DNA of 64,000 nt from JANRKB01 sp033763695 (lineage in GTDB: Bacteria; Planctomycetota; Phycisphaerae; Phycisphaerales; UBA1924), in contig JANRKB010000003.1 in assembly GCA_033763695.1 (NCBI GenBank), positions 1-64,000 of the forward strand. Reading direction: 5' to 3'. Below the pieces are notes generated by a model that had not been told where the DNA came from, searched no databases, and saw nothing but the letters and a program-made list of their open reading frames with translations. The stretch's first letter is position 1. Each line of letters starts with the position of its first letter. Below are positions 1 to 9,146 of the stretch, piece by piece. Position numbers and translations under genes: made by a program.

Positions 1-69
1 CTGCGCCGCTCGCTGCAGATCGAGGCCAACCAGCCCCGCATCGTCGAGCTTGTCAGCCGGTACAAGTAA
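1..69 (+). CDS. C-terminal end of an unidentified protein (partial)
   Basis: The window opens inside a reading frame that runs 22 codons (Leu-Arg-Arg-Ser-Leu-Gln ... Ser-Arg-Tyr-Lys) to a TAA at 67-69. The fragment is too short to identify. The codon bias (GC-rich third positions) fits a real gene end. The helicase downstream starts 52 nt later if its GTG at 122 is used. Confidence 0.55.
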   Translation: MRRSLQIEANQPRIVELVSRYK

Positions 70-108
70 GCCGCGCGGGCCTGCAGCCTGCCCGCCTGCT
101 TCGCCCCG

Positions 109-114
109 TACACT
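109..114 (+). promoter_or_regulatory. TACACT -10 box placed for a leaderless start
   Basis: TACACT lies 7 nt before the GTG at 122. No Shine-Dalgarno sequence is present, so transcription would begin at or next to the start codon. There is no clear -35 box. Confidence 0.4.
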
Positions 115-121
115 CGCGGGC

Positions 122-2326
122 GTGCAGGCCCTCGTCAAGCACATCCTCGGCCCCGGCGGTGCGCTCGCCCGCGCGCTGGGAAAACGCTTTGAAAGCCGCG
201 AGCAGCAGCTCGCCATGGCCGCCGCGGTCTGCCGCGCGATGGAGTCACGTTCGCATCTGCTCGCCGAGGCGGGGACGGGCGTCGGCAAGAGCTTTGCGTA
301 CCTCGTGCCCGCGATGGTCCGTTGCATCAAGCACAACGAGACGGTGGTGATCGCCACCAACACGATCTCGCTGCAAGAGCAGCTCATCACCAAGGACATC
401 CCGCTGCTGCAGTCGATCCTGCTCAGCCCCGAAGTGGCGGCGGCGGGGCTGTCCACGCCGACGGTGCATCGCGAGCCTGTGGGCGACGACTGCGACTTCA
501 TCGAAGACGGCCCGCGCCCGTTCAAGGCCGTGCTCGTCAAGGGCCGCGGCAACTACGTCTCGATCCGGCGTCTGAAACTCGCGAGCGAACGCCAGGACAA
601 ACTGCTCGCCGACCCGGCGGCGCGGCGCAGCCTCCACGCGATCGAGGACTGGGCGTACAACACGCCCGACGGCACGCTGAGCACGTTGCCACCACTCGAA
701 CGCGGCGGCGTGTGGGACAAGGTGCAGTCCGACAGCGGCAACTGCATGGGCCGCAAGTGCCCGACCTACGAGAAGTGCTTCTACCAGCGGGCCCGTCGCG
801 AAATGGAAAACGCGACGCTCTTGGTGTGCAACCACGCGCTCTTCTTCTCCGACCTCGCGCTCCGCGGCCAGGAAGCCGGTTTCCTCCCCACGTACCAGCA
901 CGTCATCCTCGACGAAGCCCACGGCGTCGAAGATGTCGCCAGCGAGCACTTCGGCGCGTCGCTCACCGAAGGTCGCATCATGCACCTGCTCGGGTCGCTC
1001 TACGGCCAGCGCACGGGCAAGGGGTACCTGCCGCAACTGGCGCTGATGGCGCAGGACACCGCGGGCGTGGATCGCGCGATCCGGCTCGTGATGGACGCCG
1101 ACGCCGCGACCCGCGCGTTCTTCGAGCAGGTCGTGCAGTTCGTGCGACAAGCACCTCGCGAAGGCGGCAGCGAGCGACCGTCGTACTCGGCGGCCGGCGG
1201 CTCGGCCCGCATCCGCACGTCTGGCGCGATCGACAACCCACTCACGCCCGTGATGCGAGAACTCGCGCTGCGTTTGAAGGCACTCCGCGAAAGCGTCAAA
1301 AACGACGCCGACCGCTACGAACTCAACGCGTACTCGATCCGCGCGGAACTGGTCGCCAACGAAGCCGCGTTGCTCGTTGATCAGGCCCAGCCCGGCTGTG
1401 CGTACTGGGCCGAAGTGAACGGTGCGGACGAAGGCTCGCGATTCCAGCGCGTCACGCTTGCGTGCGCCCCGGTCGACGTCGCGCCGCTCCTCAAGGAACG
1501 ACTCTTCAGCCAGAACTGCAGCATCACGCTCACCAGCGCGACCCTCGCCACCCGCGGCAACAAGCCCGGCGAGAGCAGCGAAGCCGCCGAGATGGCCTTC
1601 GCCCACACGCTCAGTTGTCTGGGCTGCGAGGGCGCAAAGACCATCCAACTCGGCAGCCCGTTCGATCACGCACGCCAAGTCGAGTTCTACATCGATACTC
1701 GCGTCGAAGCCAAGCAGCGCGGTGGAGGGGGCGGAAGCGGCAGTGGCTCGTACACCCAGCGACTCGCCGACGTCATTCTCGAGCACGTCCGCGCCACCGA
1801 CGGCGGCGCATTCGTCCTGTTCACCAGTTTCGCCACGCTCAACGCCTGCGCCAACGCCCTGCGTCGCACGCTCGATCGCTACGACATGCCGCTGCTGGCA
1901 CAAGGCCAGGACGGCTCACGCACGCACATCCTCGACGAGTTCCGCAAGAATGATCGCTCGGTGTTGCTGGGGGCCGCGAGCTTTTGGCAGGGCGTCGACG
2001 TGCGCGGCCGCAGCCTGCGCAACGTCATCATCACCAAGCTGCCGTTCGACCCGCCCGATCGCCCGCTGACGCAGGCTCGCCATGAACTCATCCTGAGCAA
2101 GGGCGGCGATCCGTTCCGAGAAGACTCGCTGCCACGTGCGATTGTGCGCTTTAAGCAGGGCTTCGGGCGGCTCATCCGCTCGGCCGAAGACCACGGACGC
2201 GTCGTCGTCCTCGATGGACGACTCACCACCGCACGCTATGGCAGGCTCTTCCTCGATGCATTGCCCGAGGGCGTGCGGCCACGGATCATGACTGCCGACG
2301 GCGAGCACATCGATTCGTGGGAATGA
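122..2326 (+). CDS. dinG: DinG/XPD-like superfamily 2 ATP-dependent helicase
   Basis: Predicted 734-aa DNA helicase of the DinG family, which unwinds DNA 5'-3' during repair and R-loop or fork processing. Walker A is AGTGVGKS (residues 50-57). Four cysteines (C208, C213, C219, C236) sit where XPD/DinG enzymes hold their 4Fe-4S cluster. The Walker B box is DEAH (264-267), and late motifs (FWQGVDVRG; QGFGRLIRS) mark helicase domain 2. The GTG at 122 is preferred because the family similarity starts there and a TACACT box lies just upstream; an in-frame TTG at 50 would overlap the previous gene. A short Gly/Ser linker (GGGGGSGSGS) precedes domain 2. It ends 22 nt from the convergent ABC permease gene. 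Confidence 0.9.
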   Translation: MQALVKHILGPGGALARALGKRFESREQQLAMAAAVCRAMESRSHLLAEAGTGVGKSFAYLVPAMVRCIKHNETVVIATNTISLQEQLITKDIPLLQSILLSPEVAAAGLSTPTVHREPVGDDCDFIEDGPRPFKAVLVKGRGNYVSIRRLKLASERQDKLLADPAARRSLHAIEDWAYNTPDGTLSTLPPLERGGVWDKVQSDSGNCMGRKCPTYEKCFYQRARREMENATLLVCNHALFFSDLALRGQEAGFLPTYQHVILDEAHGVEDVASEHFGASLTEGRIMHLLGSLYGQRTGKGYLPQLALMAQDTAGVDRAIRLVMDADAATRAFFEQVVQFVRQAPREGGSERPSYSAAGGSARIRTSGAIDNPLTPVMRELALRLKALRESVKNDADRYELNAYSIRAELVANEAALLVDQAQPGCAYWAEVNGADEGSRFQRVTLACAPVDVAPLLKERLFSQNCSITLTSATLATRGNKPGESSEAAEMAFAHTLSCLGCEGAKTIQLGSPFDHARQVEFYIDTRVEAKQRGGGGGSGSGSYTQRLADVILEHVRATDGGAFVLFTSFATLNACANALRRTLDRYDMPLLAQGQDGSRTHILDEFRKNDRSVLLGAASFWQGVDVRGRSLRNVIITKLPFDPPDRPLTQARHELILSKGGDPFREDSLPRAIVRFKQGFGRLIRSAEDHGRVVVLDGRLTTARYGRLFLDALPEGVRPRIMTADGEHIDSWE

Positions 2327-2348
2327 CCGCGTCGACGAATCCGGGCGC

Positions 2349-3530
2349 TCAGAAATCGCGCCGCACGAAGATAATGCCGGCAAGCCCGAGCACCGCGCCC
2401 TCGAACGCGAGCGATGTGCCGAGTACCCACCAGAGCGAGCGCTTGCGCATCTCGAGTTGCAGTTCGTTCGCGTCGGTATCGGCGAACGGACCGCCCCGGC
2501 GGCGGCGCTGACGCGGTTGCTCTTCAACCTCGTCACTCGCCTCCTCGCTCTCCGAGGCTTCATTCACACGGTTCTGCAGATCGGTGGTCGTCACCAGCAC
2601 GCGATTCAGCAGGTCCACCGTCTCAGATGTCTTGGGCACAAACGCCTTGATCGCCAGCACGATGCGCTGCGAGGTTTCCCACGTCTCACGCGACTTGCGA
2701 ATGTCCGAGAGTTCGGTTCGCGTCGCCACCAGCGCCGGGTTCCGCTCGTCGAGCATGGTCGGCGTGATGTCTTCAACCCGCGGCGGCTCATTGCCTTCCT
2801 TGGTCGCCTGCTCGCGGATCATCTTCCGCGTGTTGTTCTCTTGGCGGCGGATGCGCGTCTCAAGCAGTTTGATGCGTTGCCCGTTCTCCTGCAGGCCCAT
2901 CAGCGTGATTTGGTCTGCCGTGCCGCACGCCCAGAAGAAGACCCACGCAAGAAGCGTGAGCAAGAGCGACGCAATGGTTGAGCGCGTCACCAGACCGGCG
3001 AGGACGCACACCGAGAAGAGGTAACTGAAGAAGAGCAGCACGATCGGAATCGCGAGGAAGATGCTCGGCTCCCACGATCCGCCGCGGATGCCGAGGATGA
3101 AGAAGCAGGCGACGGTGAAAACGCTCACCTGAAGGCCCACAAAGAGCATGCCCATCAGAAACTTCGTATAAAGCAGGCGCAGGCGTCCGATCGGCTTGCT
3201 CAGCGTCAGTTCGATCGCGCCCGACGCGATGAAGTCGGGGATGATCGCGGCCGTCGACACCAGCGCGAGGATCGTGGCGGCCCACGTGAGCCAGAACTTG
3301 ATCCCCAGCGCGTCGAACATCAGCTTGTAGAACATGGACGCAGGGATCAGGGTGCTATTGATCACCGTGCTGTCAAACGTCCAGACCAGCACTTGCACGC
3401 CGCGTTCGTTGAGACCCACGCAAGCGAAGGACAGCACGACCAGCGCGGTCAGCACCAGGACGAACCAGAACAGACGCTTGGCGTTGAGTTCGCGATATGC
3501 ATCAAGAAGCAGAGCCCAGGTCTGAATCAC
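2349..3530 (-). CDS. ABC-2 type exporter permease
   Basis: 393-aa membrane protein. An N-terminal helix (about 20-42) is followed by a cluster of hydrophobic segments between about 70 and 210, a long charged extracytoplasmic or cytoplasmic region rich in Glu/Arg (about 215-350), and a final helix near 365-390. This fits the permease half of an ABC-2 exporter with an inserted hydrophilic domain. Its ATG overlaps the stop of the ATPase gene by 4 nt (ATGA), so the two form a transcriptional and translational pair. The substrate cannot be read from sequence. Confidence 0.82.
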   Translation of the reverse strand: MIQTWALLLDAYRELNAKRLFWFVLVLTALVVLSFACVGLNERGVQVLVWTFDSTVINSTLIPASMFYKLMFDALGIKFWLTWAATILALVSTAAIIPDFIASGAIELTLSKPIGRLRLLYTKFLMGMLFVGLQVSVFTVACFFILGIRGGSWEPSIFLAIPIVLLFFSYLFSVCVLAGLVTRSTIASLLLTLLAWVFFWACGTADQITLMGLQENGQRIKLLETRIRRQENNTRKMIREQATKEGNEPPRVEDITPTMLDERNPALVATRTELSDIRKSRETWETSQRIVLAIKAFVPKTSETVDLLNRVLVTTTDLQNRVNEASESEEASDEVEEQPRQRRRRGGPFADTDANELQLEMRKRSLWWVLGTSLAFEGAVLGLAGIIFVRRDF

Positions 3531-4507
3531 TTGCGGCTCTCCTTCTCGTTGGCCTCTGCCGCCCCGGGCGTCAGCACCTTGCCCGATGTCGGGTCCGTCA
3601 CCGCCTGCATGAACAGATCCTCGAGCGACGGCCGAATCGGCTTCACAGCTCGGATCACGATGCCTGCGGCCCTCAGACGATCAACCAAAGGCTGCACCGG
3701 CGCGGGATCTGCCGCGCCGAAGGTGAACGTCGCGCCCGCGAGCGTCGTGCCGGGCGTCTGAGCGGCGATGGCTGCCAGAACCCCCTCTGCAGCCGACGCC
3801 GCATCGACTTCGACGTCGTAGCGCTGACGGCCGACGGTCAGTTCATCAAGCGTGCCCTGCGCGGCGACCTTGCCTTTGACGAGGATCGCAACGCGCTCGC
3901 ACACCATCTCCAGTTCAGAAAGCAAATGGCTGTTGAGCACCACGCTCGTTCCAGCCTCTTTCAGACGGTGCACCATCTCGCGGATATCGCGGCGGCCAAC
4001 GGGGTCAACGCCGTCGGTCGGCTCATCAAGCAACACCAGTTGCGGAGCGTTCACCAGTGCCTGCGCGATGCCGACGCGTTGACGCATGCCCTTGGAGTAT
4101 TGACGCACACGCGTCTCGGCCCAACGCGACATTCCCACAAACTCGAGCAGTTCGCCCGCTCGCTGCTTGCGTTGCTTGCGCGGCACATTGGCGAGGGCAC
4201 CAAAGAACTCGACCACTTGCCGCCCCGTCAGATACTCGGGAAAGCGATGATGCTCGGGCAGATATCCGACGCGTGCCAGCGTTGATTTGCGTCCCAGCGG
4301 CTCGCCGAGGATCGTCCCCTTGGCGTGCGTCGCGCTGATGACGGTCATCAAGATTTTGACGAGTGTGCTCTTGCCCGCGCCGTTGGGGCCAAGCAAGCCG
4401 AAGATCTCGCCGCGGCGGACTTGCATGGCCACGCCGCGCAGGGCTTGTACCCCGCCGCTGTAGGTTTTCTGAACGTCGTGCAGGTCGAGGGCGAGGTCGG
4501 TAGTCAT
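3527..4507 (-). CDS. ABC transporter ATP-binding protein (ABC-2 exporter type)
   Basis: 326-aa ATPase with a Walker A GPNGAGKS at 40-47, the signature variant YSKGMRQR, and Walker B LVLLDEPTDGVDP. The YSKGM signature and the 90-residue C-terminal extension are typical of ATPases that pair with ABC-2 permeases. It would energise the permease encoded by the overlapping downstream gene. The methyltransferase gene lies 77 nt upstream on the same strand and might be co-transcribed. Confidence 0.92.
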   Translation of the reverse strand: MTTDLALDLHDVQKTYSGGVQALRGVAMQVRRGEIFGLLGPNGAGKSTLVKILMTVISATHAKGTILGEPLGRKSTLARVGYLPEHHRFPEYLTGRQVVEFFGALANVPRKQRKQRAGELLEFVGMSRWAETRVRQYSKGMRQRVGIAQALVNAPQLVLLDEPTDGVDPVGRRDIREMVHRLKEAGTSVVLNSHLLSELEMVCERVAILVKGKVAAQGTLDELTVGRQRYDVEVDAASAAEGVLAAIAAQTPGTTLAGATFTFGAADPAPVQPLVDRLRAAGIVIRAVKPIRPSLEDLFMQAVTDPTSGKVLTPGAAEANEKESRK

Positions 4508-4584
4508 GCTCAGAAGGGTGTCCTTGGGAATCGGTTGGCGTTCTTGCAGCGGGCGACAAGACGTTCGTCAGCCTCGGACCAGCA

Positions 4585-5295
4585 TCATCGAATCTTCCTC
4601 GCAACCACGTGGAAGATATGCCAGTTTTTCAGCGTTCCCGTCACGCCCGCCTCGTAGTTCTGCACCTCGCGGAGTTCTTCCAGTACGAAGTTCCGCAGCA
4701 GGTGGTTCAGTTCTTCGCGGGTGTGGTGCGTGCGATCGGGCAAAGACGCCCAGTCGTCGAGTTCGCCAAAAAACTGCCCGGCGAATCTGCCGCCGATCTC
4801 GATCGCGTCCTCAATCCGGTCCCACATATCGTCGAACTGGTCGGGCTCGCAGAACGGCAGCGCGTACGACGCGTTGACCAGATCCGCCCGCGGCACCACA
4901 AACCCCTCGTAGGCCGCCGTCGAGGTCGTTAAGCGTGGTTTGTGTTCGGCGGGCACCATCGGCCACATCAGCGCAAACGCCCCCGGCGTGTGGTCCTGTG
5001 CGGTGACCGTCCACCCGCGGCGGAGCAACTCGAATGTGTCGCGTCCGCTGCCACAGCCCATGTCGACCGCGCGACGGCCGCGGACGGCGGGAATGCTCAG
5101 CCTGCCGACGGGCTGCGGAGCATCCGGCTTGGATTCGGCGTCGAAAAGCGAGAGCGCCTTGAGCAGCGTGTCGCGAGCCGGCTTTCCGGCGACGGCGGCG
5201 TAGTACCCCGCCCAGTCGCGCTCTGCGGCGTGCTCGTGGGCTTTGGCCAAGGGTTTCGAACCGTCAGTATCTGACGCAGGCATGGGCGTTGACAT
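4585..5295 (-). CDS. Class I SAM-dependent methyltransferase
   Basis: 236-aa protein with a Rossmann motif I, VDMGCGSGRDTFEL, followed by the acidic loop VTAQD that binds the SAM ribose. Hydrophobic DLVNASYALPF and the later FAGQFFGELDDW correspond to motifs II-III. It resembles tellurite-resistance/TehB-like small-molecule methyltransferases. The substrate is unknown. The ATG at 5295 is chosen; the frame stays open far upstream through the opposite-strand decarboxylase, but that part is a shadow. Only 12 nt separate this start from the divergent decarboxylase start. Confidence 0.8.
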   Translation of the reverse strand: MSTPMPASDTDGSKPLAKAHEHAAERDWAGYYAAVAGKPARDTLLKALSLFDAESKPDAPQPVGRLSIPAVRGRRAVDMGCGSGRDTFELLRRGWTVTAQDHTPGAFALMWPMVPAEHKPRLTTSTAAYEGFVVPRADLVNASYALPFCEPDQFDDMWDRIEDAIEIGGRFAGQFFGELDDWASLPDRTHHTREELNHLLRNFVLEELREVQNYEAGVTGTLKNWHIFHVVARKIR

Positions 5296-5300
5296 AGGCT
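5295..5300 (+). promoter_or_regulatory. TAGGCT -10 box placed for a leaderless start
   Basis: TAGGCT ends 7 nt before the ATG at 5308. No Shine-Dalgarno is present. The box touches the first base of the divergent methyltransferase start codon. Confidence 0.35.
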
Positions 5301-5307
5301 CACAACA

Positions 5308-7443
5308 ATGTACGACACTTTGCAGGACTTTGTCGCCGCACTCGACCGCCAGGGCGAACTCGCCCGCGTCCGTGCCCGCGTTTCGCCGGTGCTGGAGATC
5401 AGCGAGATCGCTGATCGGGTGAGCAAGTCCGCCGCCCCGAGCCTGCCCGCCGCACGAACGCGCAGCACTGATCCCCGGTTCCACACCCTCGGCGGCAAGG
5501 CTCTGCTCTTCGAGAACGTCGAAGGCTCCGACTTTCCCGTCCTCATCAATGCGTGGGGCTCGTACCGCCGCATGGAGATGGCGTTGGGATGCCACGATCC
5601 AACCGGTCGTGACGCGGGCGGCCACACGCCCGGCGGCCTTGAAGCCCTCGCCGACAAGATCGGGAAACTCGTCAAGCCCGAGCCGCCGCCGACGCTTCTT
5701 GCGAAGCTTCAGAAGATTCCGGAACTGCTCGAACTCGCGAAGATCCCGCCGCGCAAGGTGCGTTCGGGCGTCTGCCAGGAAGTCGTCGTCCCGCAGGATC
5801 GCGTCGATCTCACCCGTCTGCCGCTGCTGCGCTGCTGGCCGCTCGATGGCGACTTTGCGTCGCTTGGCTATCCCGCCAACGTCAACGACGGCATCCCCGG
5901 CCTGGGCAGCGGCCCGGAATGGGACGCACACCATCGCGGGCGCTACATCACGCTCGCGGGCATCCACACCATTCACGCGGATGATCTCGGTAACCCCACG
6001 CCGCCGAGTCGCAACATCGGCATGTATCGCGTGCAGCTCCTTGGCAAGCAGCGCCTTGCAATGCACTGGCACATGCACCACGACGGCGCACGCCACTGGC
6101 GTTCCTGGAAAGCCAAGGGCCAGCCCATGCCGGTCGCGATCGTCCTGGGCGGCGAGAGCGTGCTGCCCTATGCCAGCACCGCTCCCATGCCACCCGGCAT
6201 CAGCGAGATGCTTCTCGCCGGTTTCCTTAATCGCGGCCCGATCCCTGTCGTTGATTGCAAGACCGTGCCGCTGAGCGTTCCGGCCAATGCCGAGATCGTC
6301 ATCGAGGGCTACGTCAGCCATGAAGCGGGCGTGATCGGCTATGACCCGCGCGAGCTCGCGGCCCGCGGCCAGCCCACGGACATTGGTCCCGGCGCTGTCT
6401 TTGAAGGCCCCTTCGGCGATCACACCGGCTTCTACTCGCTGCCCGATCGCTATCCGATTCTGACGGTGACGGCGATCACGCACCGGCGCAACGCGATCTA
6501 TCCGACCACCATCGTCGGACTTCCGCCGCAGGAGGATTACTACCTCGGCAAGGCGACCGAGCGGCTCTTCCTGCCGCTGCTCAAGACGCTCGTGCCCGAC
6601 ATCATCGACTACGACCTGCCAATGTTCGGCGCGTTCCACAACTGCGCGTTCATCAAGATCAAGAAGGAATACCCGCTCCACGCGCGGCGTGTCATGCACG
6701 CGATCTGGGGCGCGGGGCAGATGTCCTGGACCAAGACCATCGTGCTTGTCGATCATGACGTAAACGTGCACGACCATGCGGCGGTCTTGGCCGCCGTCGG
6801 CGAGCAGTGCGTGCCCGCACGCGACAGCGAACTGGTCCGCGGCCCTCTCGACATTCTCGATCACGCCGCTCCGTTCCTCGGCGCGGGCGGCAAACTCGGC
6901 CTTGACGCGACCCGCAAGAGCGACCCGAGCGAAACGCATCGCGTCCTTGATCCACTCGCGGCACAGGCGTGCGCGGCTGGCCCGATCAATGCAGTGGTGG
7001 GGGAGGCTGCCGCCCGCACGGAATCACATCTCAAGACGCTCACCGGTGTGCTCGACGCCCGCGTCCCCGCCGAACTTGGCGGCTGGTGGCTCATGGTCCG
7101 CCTCGACAAGAGGCAGCCCGGCGACGGCGCTCGCTTCATCAAGACCCTCGGAGCCCAGACCGAAGCGTGCGACATTCCCCGCTGGACTGTCGTCGTCGGT
7201 CCGGACATCGACCTTGCCACCATCGACGACGCGCTCTTCCACTGGATGGCCAATGTCGCGCCCGATCGCGATCGCTACACCAGCGTCTGCGGCAGGCGCG
7301 TCGCCTTTGACGCCACCTCCAAGCAGCCTGGCGACGAGGCCCACGGCCAACCCGTACGCCCGTGGCCGCCGATCATTGGTATGGATCAAGCCATCCGCGA
7401 GCGTGTCCGCGCGCGTTGGAGCGAGTATCGTGTAGCTCCATGA
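5308..7443 (+). CDS. UbiD-family (prenylated-FMN) decarboxylase
   Basis: 711-aa member of the UbiD family, which decarboxylates aromatic or unsaturated acids with prenylated FMN; menaquinone or ubiquinone precursors are the usual substrates. The conserved active-site block EGPFGDHTGFY is at 366-376, and NIGMYRVQ (about 236-243) matches the cofactor-binding strand. It is much longer than E. coli UbiD (about 490 aa), with an insertion around 179-210 and a C-terminal extension of about 200 residues. That size resembles the futalosine-pathway menaquinone decarboxylases, but this assignment is inference. The stop overlaps the arfB start (ATGA). Confidence 0.85.
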   Translation: MYDTLQDFVAALDRQGELARVRARVSPVLEISEIADRVSKSAAPSLPAARTRSTDPRFHTLGGKALLFENVEGSDFPVLINAWGSYRRMEMALGCHDPTGRDAGGHTPGGLEALADKIGKLVKPEPPPTLLAKLQKIPELLELAKIPPRKVRSGVCQEVVVPQDRVDLTRLPLLRCWPLDGDFASLGYPANVNDGIPGLGSGPEWDAHHRGRYITLAGIHTIHADDLGNPTPPSRNIGMYRVQLLGKQRLAMHWHMHHDGARHWRSWKAKGQPMPVAIVLGGESVLPYASTAPMPPGISEMLLAGFLNRGPIPVVDCKTVPLSVPANAEIVIEGYVSHEAGVIGYDPRELAARGQPTDIGPGAVFEGPFGDHTGFYSLPDRYPILTVTAITHRRNAIYPTTIVGLPPQEDYYLGKATERLFLPLLKTLVPDIIDYDLPMFGAFHNCAFIKIKKEYPLHARRVMHAIWGAGQMSWTKTIVLVDHDVNVHDHAAVLAAVGEQCVPARDSELVRGPLDILDHAAPFLGAGGKLGLDATRKSDPSETHRVLDPLAAQACAAGPINAVVGEAAARTESHLKTLTGVLDARVPAELGGWWLMVRLDKRQPGDGARFIKTLGAQTEACDIPRWTVVVGPDIDLATIDDALFHWMANVAPDRDRYTSVCGRRVAFDATSKQPGDEAHGQPVRPWPPIIGMDQAIRERVRARWSEYRVAP
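7426..7431 (+). promoter_or_regulatory. TATCGT -10 box placed for a leaderless start
   Basis: TATCGT ends 8 nt before the arfB ATG at 7440, inside the 3' end of the decarboxylase gene. It could give arfB its own transcript, but translational coupling through the ATGA overlap is an equally good explanation. Confidence 0.25.
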
Positions 7444-7865
7444 CGCCTCCCGGCGATGTCGAACTCGCGCCCGGACTGCTCGTGCCCAGTGCGGCGCTCG
7501 AGTTCTCATTTGTCGCCGCCTCCGGGCCGGGCGGCCAGAACGTCAACAAACGTGCGACCAAGTGCGTCCTTCGGGTTCCGCTTGCGGCGTTGCGGCTCTC
7601 GGCCGGCCAGGACGCACGCCTGCGCGACATCGCCGCACATCTGATCACAGACTCGGGCGACATCCTCATCGCCGCGGGCGAGCATCGCTCGCAAAGCCAG
7701 AATGAGGCCGAGTGCCTCGAACGCCTGCGCGAACTTCTCATCATCGCCCGCCGCCCGGTCCGCAAGCGGATCAAGACCAAGCCGACGCGGGGCTCAAAAG
7801 AACGCCGCCTATCGGAGAAGAAGCGTCGCGGCCAGATCAAGCGTGACCGTCGCGGCGAGGACTGA
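7440..7865 (+). CDS. arfB: ArfB-type alternative ribosome-rescue factor (peptidyl-tRNA hydrolase domain)
   Basis: 141-aa single-domain release factor homologue. GPGGQNVNK places the catalytic GGQ at 31-33, the motif that hydrolyses peptidyl-tRNA in the ribosomal P site. The C-terminal 40 residues are strongly basic (RRPVRKRIKTKPTRGSKERR and beyond), matching the ArfB tail that enters the empty mRNA channel of stalled ribosomes. There is no codon-recognition domain, so this is not RF1 or RF2. The start is set by the ATGA overlap with the decarboxylase stop and by family length (about 140 aa). Confidence 0.93.
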   Translation: MTPPGDVELAPGLLVPSAALEFSFVAASGPGGQNVNKRATKCVLRVPLAALRLSAGQDARLRDIAAHLITDSGDILIAAGEHRSQSQNEAECLERLRELLIIARRPVRKRIKTKPTRGSKERRLSEKKRRGQIKRDRRGED

Positions 7866-7875
7866 CGAGCCCTCG

Positions 7876-7881
7876 TATCCT
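7876..7881 (+). promoter_or_regulatory. TATCCT -10 box placed for a leaderless start
   Basis: TATCCT ends 6 nt before the ATG at 7888 of the M16 protease. No Shine-Dalgarno sequence is visible between the arfB stop and this ATG. Confidence 0.45.
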
Positions 7882-7887
7882 GCCTTC

Positions 7888-9108
7888 ATGCCCCAGTCCT
7901 TTCACCACACCACGCTCGCCAACGGCCTGACGATCATCGCCGAGGCCAACCCCGACGCCGCCTCCAGTGCGGCTGGCTTCTTCGTCAAGACCGGTGCCCG
8001 CGACGAAGTCTCCAAGGTCATGGGCGTGTCGCACTTCCTCGAACACATGATGTTCAAGGGCACGCACGACATTACTGCCGATGAGCTCAATCGCGCCTTC
8101 GACGAGATCGGCGCCCGCAACAACGCCTACACCAGCAGCGAGATGACCTGCTTCTACGCCCACACGCTGCCCGAGCATCTGCCGCGCGGCGTGGATCTCC
8201 TCGGCCGCATGATGCGCCCGGCCCTTCGCCAGGCCGACTTTGACACCGAGAAGGGCGTGATCCTCGAAGAGATCGCGATGTACAAGGACAATCCCTTCTG
8301 GGTCCTCTACGAAGCGACGATCGAAAAGCACTACGGCACGCATCCGATGTCTCATCGCGTGCTCGGCACCGATCAGACCATCACAGACCTGAAGCGCGAC
8401 GAGATGCAGGAGTACTTCGACTTCCGCTACTCCGCGGATAACACCGTTGTCGCCCTCGCGGGCAAACTCGACTTCGACGCCGCCGTCAAGCAGATCAGTT
8501 CGCTGTGCGGCCACTGGACCCGTACGGGCGCGAAACGCGACGGCCCTGCCCCCCGCGCCATCGGCGGCGACCTGCGTCTAACCAGCGAGAAGGTCACGCG
8601 CGGCTACATGCTCTACCTCTGCCCAGGGCCGAGCGTGTCGGACGAACGTCGATACGGCGCGGCCCTTCTCGCACAGATCCTCGGCGCATCGGACAACTCG
8701 CGACTGCACTGGGCTTTGGTTGAAACCGGCCTCGCCGAAGAAGCCCAGGCCGCGTACGACGGTCACGACGGCATCGGCGACTACTACGTCTATGCCTCGG
8801 GCGATCCGGCCCGTTTGGATGAGATCGCCGCCGCCATCGACAAGGAGCTCGTGTCGCTCGTCGACTCGCTCACCGAGGACGACCTTGAGCGTCTTCGCAA
8901 CAAGATTGCCACGGGCGCTGCGCTCGGCGGAGAACGCCCCGGCGACCAGATGCAGCGTCTGGGCCGCGTGTGGACCAGCCTCGGCAAACGCATCCCGCTC
9001 GAGGAAGAGGTCGACCGCATCAATCGCGTCACGCTTGACGAGATCCGGGGCGTCGCCCGCGACTTCCCCATCCGTCCGGTCACCAAGGGCCGCCTGCTCC
9101 CCGCCTGA
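7888..9108 (+). CDS. M16 family zinc metalloprotease (pitrilysin / processing-peptidase type)
   Basis: 406-aa peptidase with the inverted zinc motif HFLEH at 49-53. The third zinc ligand is a glutamate in VILEEIAMYKDNP (E127 or E128), at the spacing typical of M16. The length fits the YmxG/PqqL-like bacterial M16B proteins, in which two homologous halves form one clamshell. No signal peptide is seen, so it probably acts in the cytoplasm on short peptides. The reading frame is open upstream to 7702, but similarity begins at the ATG at 7888, which also has a TATCCT box just before it. Confidence 0.9.
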   Translation: MPQSFHHTTLANGLTIIAEANPDAASSAAGFFVKTGARDEVSKVMGVSHFLEHMMFKGTHDITADELNRAFDEIGARNNAYTSSEMTCFYAHTLPEHLPRGVDLLGRMMRPALRQADFDTEKGVILEEIAMYKDNPFWVLYEATIEKHYGTHPMSHRVLGTDQTITDLKRDEMQEYFDFRYSADNTVVALAGKLDFDAAVKQISSLCGHWTRTGAKRDGPAPRAIGGDLRLTSEKVTRGYMLYLCPGPSVSDERRYGAALLAQILGASDNSRLHWALVETGLAEEAQAAYDGHDGIGDYYVYASGDPARLDEIAAAIDKELVSLVDSLTEDDLERLRNKIATGAALGGERPGDQMQRLGRVWTSLGKRIPLEEEVDRINRVTLDEIRGVARDFPIRPVTKGRLLPA

Positions 9109-9146
9109 CACGCCGCATTGTCGGCATTCGCCCGGAGGATCGCACC

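Noticed and set aside
245..1903. Long minus-strand open frame (552 codons) opposite the helicase gene
   Set aside because: It is antisense to a gene with clear helicase motifs. Its composition is typical of the complementary frame in GC-rich DNA and it has no recognisable domain.
5296..6939. Upstream extension of the methyltransferase frame
   Set aside because: It lies antisense to the UbiD-family gene and has no methyltransferase-like sequence. The ATG at 5295 gives a normal-length enzyme.
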